A DNA stretch of 64,000 bases from Carallia brachiata (lineage: Eukaryota; Streptophyta; Magnoliopsida; Malpighiales; Rhizophoraceae). A program made the position numbers and the translations under genes. Shown here one piece after another: positions 55,590 to 64,000 of the stretch. The notes beneath the pieces were generated by a model. The model was not told the DNA's origin. It did not search any database and worked only from the letters and a program-made list of their open reading frames with translations. Position 1 is the stretch's first letter. Every line of letters begins with the position of its first letter. The DNA is taken from positions 62,001-126,000 of the forward strand of contig JADCRB010000037.1 of assembly GCA_021464245.1 (NCBI GenBank), in the 5' to 3' direction.

Positions 55590-56410
55590 GCTTGAAGTAC
55601 TGCATTATTATTTTTTTTTAATGATCTTTACTTATGTTTTTTCCACTTTTCTGTCACACTGCACTAACCAAAATTTCCCATTGGTGAATTAAAGAACCAA
55701 TAGGGTAAAGATGGTTGAGTGTTTTTGATCCTGCCAAAGAGGTGATTGCTTGTCACTAATTTACCTCCCACTTACATATTAAAGCTCTCAACTAGTGCCC
55801 AAAAATCTCGTGAGAATGCTTTTGGCGGATATATTTGCCAAGTTATAATGGCTGAATTCTTTAAAGCTCTTTTCCCAGCAACTGCCAGTTGTTTGATCAT
55901 CTCTGCCATGTCTCAGTAGTTTAAAAGAGAAATGGAGAGAAAGGATTTCAATGCAACTCCTGCAATTTTTTTGTTGATGTAATTACACAACGTGTTTATC
56001 ATGTTAAAAAGTTGCAGAGATTAACGCAGGGAGGTTCAAAAGAAAGGATTCTATTGCAAAGGTTTTTTTTTCTTTGGACTCAAATTAGTTTCTTGGTAGA
56101 TGCATTGAAAAGTTAACAATAGAGTTTAATAAGGACTCGTATATTTGATCTTCTTTTTCTGGTTGATTTCTCTATTCTATTTCTTTTAATGTTGTGAGTG
56201 TAATAAGTCAAATAGTTCACTGATTCTACTTTTTCTTTCTGTTTCCGAATCATCTCTCATACGACTACCCTACACATGGTGACCAGACCAATTAAGGCGC
56301 ACCTTAATCATTCCACATCATCAGCTATGGTAAGGTAAGTCCTACGCTTTTGTTTTGTTTTGTTTTTTTGTTTTTTTTGGGCCCTAAGTCCTAGGCTTTT
56401 CTTGTAGTGA
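55590..56410 (+). repeat. Segmental duplication, partner of 42420-43225
   Basis: See the partner for shared segments. This copy carries different indels and ends ATGGTAAGGTAAGTCCTACGC, followed by a T/G-rich run. Confidence 0.85.
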
Positions 56411-56669
56411 TTCTTAATTTGAACCATAAAAAACCCGGTAATCTGCTCCAAGATCTTTGAATTTAGGCCAAATCATTTATCAATTGCTACAATCGTATCA
56501 CATGCGGAAGCAAGTGCAATAATAGGTTGGATACGTTACCCTCTCTAACTTGCAGGCCTATGTATGCCTTGTGCATTATGTCACGAGCTTCCTGAGAGGT
56601 ACATACTGCATTTGTATATTTATAGTCCAAAAATTTATCATTCATCATGAATGACTTTCTTCTTTATAG

Positions 56670-57419
56670 CTTCCTTCTGAGGTGCACCCAAACATCTTTG
56701 CAGCCTCAGACTGCAGTAGCAGAGTTAGCGGAAGTTGATGAACCAACTGATCAATTAAATGGTTACGTTCTCCAGATTATTTTTGATGATGACCTCTTTC
56801 TTATGAATGGGAATATGGAGCTCGTTCTTTGTGCATTTCCATGGTTCAGGTGCTTGTAAACCTTTGACAGAGTTGGGTTTGTTTGAAAGAACTAATATGC
56901 TGCCAGTGAATGTCCGCGCTGAATTTTGTAAGTAATTTTTATGTTCATATCCATTCCATTGATTATTATGCATGCTAAATTTAACAGTGATTTCTTTTTG
57001 CAGAATGAATATATCATCTGCTTAAGCGAAATTCCCTTGACTTCTCTGTGTAATTGGTCTTATGCCTGAATCAAGGTTTACTTTGCTGTTGATATTTGAT
57101 AGCCAGGCAACTTTAGAAGGAAGACAAAAAGTTCTCAAGACAAATGGTGCAATGCCAAGTAAGGGATCTTGAATGTGGGAGATGAAGCTTCAAAGCTGCC
57201 AGTAAAAGTGCAGTTCTTTGGTAAAAAACTTGGTTGCTATATTGTGTGTGTGTGTGTGTGTGTGTATTATATGTTTTCATATTACTTTTTTGTTTGTTTG
57301 AGATGCATTGGCTTTGCCTTTTGGAACATGGAATTCATTCTTTGTGCATTTTCAGAAGAAATTGACAGATTTTTGAAGGAGAAGGTTTCCTTTCCATTTG
57401 ATTATCTCTCTCTCTGTCA

Positions 57420-57457
<38 letters not shown>

Positions 57458-59940
57458 AAAACACAAATATGAAGTTACTTTTCTATTTCTTTTTCTTTTT
57501 TTTTCATCTTCCCCAAATAACTTTTCTTTTAGTAAAAGTTTTTGGGGTTTAGCTACGTTAGTTGAGAATGGTAAATAAGGAATGCCTTGGACTTTGTGAA
57601 TCAGCTGTTATTTATCTTGAGAAAAATTTTCTCCCCCCACTCATTTTGTGTTTCCTTTTTATCCTTTCTTTAGGTTAAAATTAGACAGTTATTTGCTGAA
57701 ATTATTTACGCTTGGGTCTGAGAAGATAAATAATATATATATATATATATACATATAGCAGAAATGTTTGTCTTTCCTGCTAAGAGGATAGATTATAAAG
57801 TCTGTTGCTGAACAGAAAATTTCTGGTGCTTGGCCTAGATAACGAAAAAGTCATGCATGTCGAGGCTGTTTCTTCACATTCAAATGCCCTCTTTATGGTT
57901 CCAACAGCTTCATTTTGCCAGTGGTTTGTGGTTTGTCTTTGGTTTTTCCCGTTGGTATTACAAATATTGAAGTTTCTGTATGACAGCATTCGGTGGAATA
58001 CAACCTTCTCTGGGCTCTCTCTTAATGATAGTTGCAGAAAAAAGATAAAGCATGGTTCTGCTTCAGACTCATACACCAGTTGGCGTAGCTCCATTGTCAG
58101 TGAACAATCGTATAAAATACCTACTCTCAATTCCTCATATCTGTAATAATTGATGAATTTTGTTTTATAACTGTGGCACTGCTTAACATTTTCTGTTTTA
58201 TGATGAAAGTAGTCTTCAGGCGAATGGCAGGAGAGAACATTCTCTTTTCTTCACATCATGTGTGAGTCAATACGGTGTTCGGCTTCATCCTCTTGGCTGT
58301 CAAGTCAAAAGTTCCCTACATCATGTGTCTTTTATTCCCAAACAGGTATTCTATTTAACCCTGTTGCAACCATTTCTATTTACCTCAATACTGCACTCCA
58401 AATCTAAGTTTCCTTTTTATTCCATGATTTTTCTGTAATGATTCATATGATGGTTTATCTTGCGTTTTGTGTGTCCCCATGTTCCAAGAACAAAATTTAC
58501 CAGATTTTCACACGGAATTTCCACAAATATATTGCTCTCTAAATAAGCAACTGTCTGTAGTAACGGCAAGCATTAAAAAAGACGTATATCTTTTTGATTT
58601 TATAGCAGTTATATGAAGAAAATAAATTACAGTATCATGAGTAAGTTGGTTTAAGATCTGATGTAAATACGGGTCTTACATGGCTAAGCTTTATTGGTTT
58701 ATCATTTATGGAATCCGTAAGGCCATAGGACGGCTAAGGTGGCAATTTTAGAAGAGTACGCCTATGAACTTCCCTGTATAAATAGTTTCAATTCTCTTCC
58801 TGCTCTGTGTCATCTATCTGCTCTCCCTGCACTCTCTACCTCCTTCTCCTTCCATAGAAGACACATCTTCTTCAGTGTTTTCTTTAATGTGTTTCTATCT
58901 TTTTTTTTTATTACTTGTCATTATGATCCAATTCTCACTTTATTTTCTGTAATTATTCAATTGATACTTTCTTTATTGCTGGCTTCTTCTTGATGCCAAT
59001 CTGTGATTATTAGCAATAATGGTGATTCAATAATGCATTTTGGGCATCTGTTTGCTACAAACCAGATTCCGAGAAATGCTCGTCAGAGTTTCCCAAATGA
59101 TATGTATTTTCTCCCTTTAACACAATTAATTAATCTCGAAGACGTGTATTATTTTCTTACATTTTATCGTATCGGTTACGCCAAATCCGGTGATGTTTCT
59201 TCCCGACAATTTCTCTGTTGTTTTAATTGTATCTTCTAAATTAGAGTTGCATTTTCTTTTTCTTTCCAAAATATCTTTCAAATATATTTTTGTATTTTTA
59301 TTTGTCTCCGAGTATTTTACATGTTTATTTTGTGATATTTTAGAGGAAGGGATCTAATGGCTGCATCAGAGAAACGGCTTGCCGATCAAGGTCATATAAA
59401 AGATAAAAAATCTGCTTTTTTTTTTATACTTCTCCTTTTCTTTGTTTACGTTCTTGTGGACCTCTTATTTCCTAGTCTATTTTTTATTTTTCAATTTAAT
59501 TTCTAATCAGTGAACATAAAAAGACACTCGAAGACAGGTGCTTTTTCCTGTTATGCATATGCAGGACGACAGGAATGGAAGAAAAACGACATGGACTACA
59601 GGGTTGAGGGAATATCCTCGGAGCTACTGCAGCTCAGGTGCTTGTAAGCTTTGAATTTGCTGCCAATTGGTATGGTTGTCAATGCTAAATTTTGTAGTTT
59701 TTTATTTCACGCCCATCCCATTGTGATCATTGCAAATGCTAAACTTAAATGTGAATAATAGGCATCTACCCAAATGAGGTTCCTTGGCATCTAACTATAA
59801 TTGATTTTTATATCTAAGTCCAGGTTTTTTTCGTTGTCGACAACCAGGCAGCTTTACCGGAAAGAACAGAAGAAATTTTCTGCTCTGTAGACATTCAGTG
59901 CTATGTTAAGCAAAAGATGATGGTGAGATTATTGTCTCCC
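56670..59940 (+). other. Chain of exon-like open segments, unknown
   Basis: Segments with fair splice borders: 56690-56760 (QTAVAELAEVDEPTDQLNG); 57165-57222 (NVGDEASKLPVKVQFFG, donor GTAAAA); 57355-57385 (EEIDRFLKEK); 57806-57920 (VLGLDNEKVMHVEAVSSHSN, ALFMVPTASFCQW); 57985-58146 (open to TAA); 58210-58346 (open across the whole segment, ending FIPKQ|GTATTC); 59346-59390 (EGRDLMAASEKRLADQ); 59564-59637 (GRQEWKKNDMDYRVEG). Phase continuity between them could not be established and no domain is recognised. The CAGGTGCTTGTAA(A/G)C boundary appears twice (56849 and 59636), indicating another internal duplication. Microsatellites are at 57243, 57439 and 57728-57750. Confidence 0.3.
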
Positions 59941-61980
59941 AATAGGCTTACTTCAACTGACAGAGCAGTGCATAACCTGTTGTTTATGTTGATTAAATAT
60001 GTTGCCAGAATTTCATTGTCTCTTTATTATCATAATTTCCTTTTTGTGATTCTCGGTGGCTAATGACATATGGTTTACAACTATGTGAGCACGTGCTGAT
60101 GCTTGAGGATTTATCTTATTTCTTCTACCTCACCTTCATGCAATTCTAGTAATTTGATCTGAAGCTTGTGGAGTATAATGTTCTTCTTTGTCTACTTGTT
60201 TTCAATTGTTGTTGAGGTACAGTCGAAGGAGTGATCGAAAGAGTTTGTCATGAAAAGAATTGAACAAGATGTCGGTGTCCAATTGCGCAAAGAAAAAAAG
60301 TGTAGCACTAGAAATTTTATATCCAAAATTTTTTTAATGTAATGATGCGTCGAAATTTTATAATTATCGTAATACTTTTTATAATAAAAAATATTTATTA
60401 TTTTCTTGCTACAAATAGTCAAAATCTAGTTACATTAGAAAAAAATTTCAGACATAAATTCTTTTCTAATGCTGTTGCGCAAAATGCAAAGGATATAAAT
60501 GTCTGCTTTTATAACTTAGAGGGAACTGAACCGGTGGTTGGACCTTTGACTTCTTTTCAAAATTCAACGACCACACGCGCCCAGCCCACATAGGATTTCT
60601 AGCCGTTACCAGGGCGCGTGGCCTTCTTATTTGCGTAATAAGCCAGGGGTAAAATGGGAAATCCACCGCCTCCTCTCTTGAATAAAGTTAGAGTGAATTA
60701 CGTGTTCTGAGACTTTTATCTCAAAATTTTATACTGAATAAAATCGCAACTGTTATTTTTGAAATTGAGACTGACATTTTTGAAACGTATAAATAACAAC
60801 TAGTTCAAAAATATCAATTTTAGTTTCAAAAATAACAATTTTAATTTCATTCAGCACATAATTCGATACAAAAATCACCGACCCACTAACATTTATTCAT
60901 AAAGTTAAAGCCGGTCCGAAAGAACTACAGTTGTCAGTTCTTTCTTTGTGCAAAGAACCAAAGGTTCTCCTTCCTCGTTCCCATTCAATTGTTTTTTTTT
61001 TCCTCTTAAGAGCTTAATATTTATATTTTATGTTAGTATTTGGTTTTCTATTTGTTTATTTTATTGTGCGTAATATAATTGATGTTTTCTTGATGATTCC
61101 TTGCTTTTTTTGATTTGTTTTCTGCTTCTTTTGTCTTTTTTATTTGTTAATTTGAGATTCTTTTAGCGTGATGTGTCCGCTGTCCAATGTTTTTTTTTTT
61201 TAATTTTGTAATATTCACGTTTTATAATTTTTTTTTCACTAAATTTCTTCTCTTGTTCATGAACTCCCTGCTCTTGAAAGGTTCTTACCAAAATTCTATT
61301 CCTTCTTTTTTCCATTTATTTTATATTTGTTCTCTTTTTTTGTTTTTGTTCACTGTCCCTTCTCTGCTTCTGGTGATGTTTTGAATTTTTTTTTGGTGGT
61401 TTTGATGGGTGATAATCTTTGTCCCTTGTTCTCTTTGTTTTTTTCTCGTTTTATTTTTTTGTTGGTAAATTCATAATCTTGTTATTTGATTCTGCTTTCT
61501 ATTAATTTTCTGTTGATCTAGCATTTGTAAATGCAATATAAAACTAAAGAAAAGAGTCTCAAACTTTACGTGGGTTTTCTAAAGGTGAAAAAGAAAATTG
61601 GAACGAATCCACATGAAATGGGGAATTTCACAATCATCATCCGAAGAGGAGCAGCAGAATTTCGTAAATTTATAAACGCAACACGGTTTCCTTTGTTTGT
61701 CTATAAATATAGGTAACACTTGCATGGCCATATAATTTGGTGGTCAAATATTGTTCAGATTCACATTTTTTTTTTGTAATAAATAATATATTTTATACAA
61801 CTGTAATAATAAAAAGTGATCGAAAAAATATTATTATATTTTTTTGTTACATATTTTTTAATTACGGTTGTACAAAATATATATTTTTATTATACAAACT
61901 GAATATCATTTGACTGAAATTTAATTACTAATGTGAGGCCATGTAATGGTTACCATAAATATATGTTTGCATTGCTCGCT
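59940..61980. other. Intergenic region with promoter-like segment
   Basis: AT-rich and largely featureless. A GC-richer patch is at 60565-60640 (ACACGCGCCCAGCCCACA...GGGCGCGTGGCC). TATAAATAT is at 61702-61710, in sequence related to the 35.0-kb promoter-like segment. No gene recognised. Confidence 0.45.
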
Positions 61981-64000
61981 CCCCTACCCCAACGTCTCTC
62001 TTGCTCTCTTCCCTCTCCTTCTTCCTCTTCAAATTAAGGTCCCATTGTGACTAACATGGCCTAGACCGGCAAAGAGATATGCCTCCTCAAGAAGTTTACA
62101 GAAGTGAGAAGGCGGTGCCGAAAACGGTCACAAAGAAGATCTAGCAAGGCTGTTCAGTCATCATTGATGCAGAGAAGGGATGAATGAACAATAGTGATTT
62201 TCATAACGGTTTATATTTATTTCTTTTCTTGATTTTTTTTTTGGTTATATTTCCCCTTCGATTTTGGTTAATTTTTCCGGATGTTGTTTATGAAGATTAA
62301 ATTAAGATTCGATGATATAGAGAGTTGGTCCAGTTTACGGCATTGGAGGAATCAAGAGTTGGTTCTATTTCTTTTTACTCCAGATTTTCTGTTTCTTGAT
62401 TTTATTCTTTCACGACAAGATTTTTTTTTTTGGCTTTGTGCTTGTTTTAGAAAGCATCCTCTATGTCTTTTTCTTGAAGTTGGGATCAGGTTTGGAGTTT
62501 GTTTCTCTTTCTTTGATTTGGAATCAGGTTTGGAGTATGTTTCTGTTTCCTTTTCCTTTTTGTTTAGTCACATTCCTTTCTTCTTTTGGTTTTATATTCT
62601 CGGGAGCAACTCTCTTCTCTCTCTTTCTCTCTCTTTCTCTCTCTAGAGTTCTAAAGAACCAATTGGAGGATCACTGATTTAGAGAGGGGCTGGCTTCTTT
62701 TTCTTGAATTCTGGGTTCGTTATGATTGTTCTTCAAGAACTTAAAAATTTTTTATGTTTAGAGAATCAGAATTTGAATGGGTATACATAGGAATGTGTTC
62801 TGTATATTTGTGTTGGATAAATTCTTTCTTAGTTTGGATTGAAATGTGTGGCTTTACCGTCTTACTAAGATAAATCATGAAATCCTACTTATATGGCGAT
62901 CACTGTTGAGCATAATTTCACCTTTTTTTTTTGGTTATGAGGTATATGAATGTTGCAGTCTGTTATGGTGCCTTCATCTTTTTTTGCCACTTCCTGTATC
63001 TTTTTCTTTCCTTTTTATTGGGGTTAATTTTGATTGTATTGCAGTGAACTATCTTGCTTTGGTGCCAGTCACGGTGAATCTTTGTGACATTCCATTTATA
63101 ATGCTTGTCATTCTATACACAAGCATGCTTGATGGTGTCTGCTGGCCATTTCTTTTCCGCTTTTTTCTTTTAAATTTTGCTATCTGCAAGTAGATTTTCA
63201 TTTTATAATCGTTTTTGTTTTTTACAAAAATTATTTTCTGTCAGTTGGCAACATAACATGTTTTCATTGGATCTGAGTAGGCTTTCTTACATGTCGTAGA
63301 CATGCAGGCACATGTGCTTCTGCTTTCTTTCTTTTCTCTCTAATTTTCATGAATTGTTAATAATGCTGTTTTGCTTTCTGTATTGATATTAGTGAAGGGT
63401 ATATTTCTTTTAGTAATCTAGTAAAGTTATGCCATTCGGGTAGATAATCAATAAACTACAAAGGCCTGGAAATTTTGGGATGCTTAATTTGGGATGTGAA
63501 ATAAATTGTTTGTCCCACAAATGCTAGTCTGACCAGCAATAATTATATTTTGCTCACTTCTCTGGAGGGAAAAATCATGAAGACTACTTGGCACAATAAC
63601 TTACTGCAATAAGATAGCAATGGTCAGCACTGCTTCTTCTTTCTGTTGATTACCTCTACAATAATTTTGTATTTTCTGTAGTTATTTTTAGATAGCTGTG
63701 GGTATATATTTATGCGACAAATTTCCTGTGGGAATTCATTGTAAAATTAAATAAGGGTCTTCTTTTCCAAAGCCTTGTTCCTTAAAATTGTGAGGTTTTC
63801 TTTTCACATAAATCTTTCTTTTAGAAAACATGTTTGAATGTGAAGTAAAATTTGTGAGTTTCTAATATGATTTTTTTATATAAAAATGATTGTGTACTTA
63901 TGCACTGTTTCATGAATGAGAAAATATACTTGTGCCGGGGTTCGGGTGCTGACAGTGTCCCCGGATGATGTGGCAAATAATAAAAGAAAATAAGGAAATG
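61980..64000 (+). other. Possible 5' leader and intron of a gene running off the window
   Basis: A CT-rich leader (about 61990-62030) like that at 35.1 kb, then purine-rich sequence (62085-62190) with only very short frames, then T-rich sequence consistent with a long leader intron. A local direct repeat GGGATCAGGTTTGGAGT / GGAATCAGGTTTGGAGT occurs at about 62483 and 62520. Near the end, 63934-63966 (GCCGGGGTTCGGGTGCTGACAGTGTCCCCGG) is abruptly GC-rich. No coding exon can be supported. Confidence 0.35.

Overview
The window is nuclear DNA of a flowering plant, most likely a eudicot. It is AT-rich, has GT-AG introns and long poly-T tracts, and carries plant-lineage genes (a CLCSPTTH-type serine-rich small protein, an AIPP2-like PHD protein, MCM4 remnants, a WUS-type homeodomain) and plant LTR retrotransposons. 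No bacterial-type operon, rRNA, tRNA or CRISPR array was seen.

Layout. 1-4785 is AT-rich intergenic DNA. 4791-14790 is a complete Ty3/gypsy element on the minus strand, flanked by the 5-bp duplication CAGCC. It has LTRs of 676 and 647 bp, PBS, gag, a zinc-knuckle extension, protease, RT, two successive RNase H domains (hallmark of the Tat/Ogre lineage) and integrase. Between integrase and the 3' LTR lies an extra sense ORF encoding a WUS/WOX-type homeodomain. 14796-22790 holds a small serine-rich protein gene, an isolated Tim17/OEP16-like exon, a 1.4-kb inverted repeat and a dispersed duplication. About 22.8-29.1 kb is a plus-strand gene with a PHD finger and an AIPP2-type SPOC-like region; a Tourist-like MITE sits in its first intron.

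From about 30 to 56 kb the DNA is an array of plus-strand duplicated blocks. Several blocks carry the same TATA promoter segment. Many contain decayed exons of the replicative helicase subunit MCM4, in gene order in two of the blocks, with in-frame stops and losses. Other repeated exon-like segments have no recognised origin. A young, coding-free LTR element (TRIM-like, 1,615 bp, TSD AGGTC) is inserted in one block, and a paralogous block at 52.35 kb preserves the empty site. 53.8-59.9 kb has a chain of exon-like open segments of unknown function. 61.7-64 kb resembles the promoter and 5' part of a further gene or repeat.

Themes. (1) The retroelement appears to have captured a developmental transcription-factor domain. 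(2) The MCM4-derived array looks like a pseudogene family expanded together with its promoter. (3) Many frameshifts, and the length differences between the LTRs, are one- or two-base shortenings of homopolymers, so some 'breaks' may be consensus errors. All homology calls are from reading by eye; no database search was possible.
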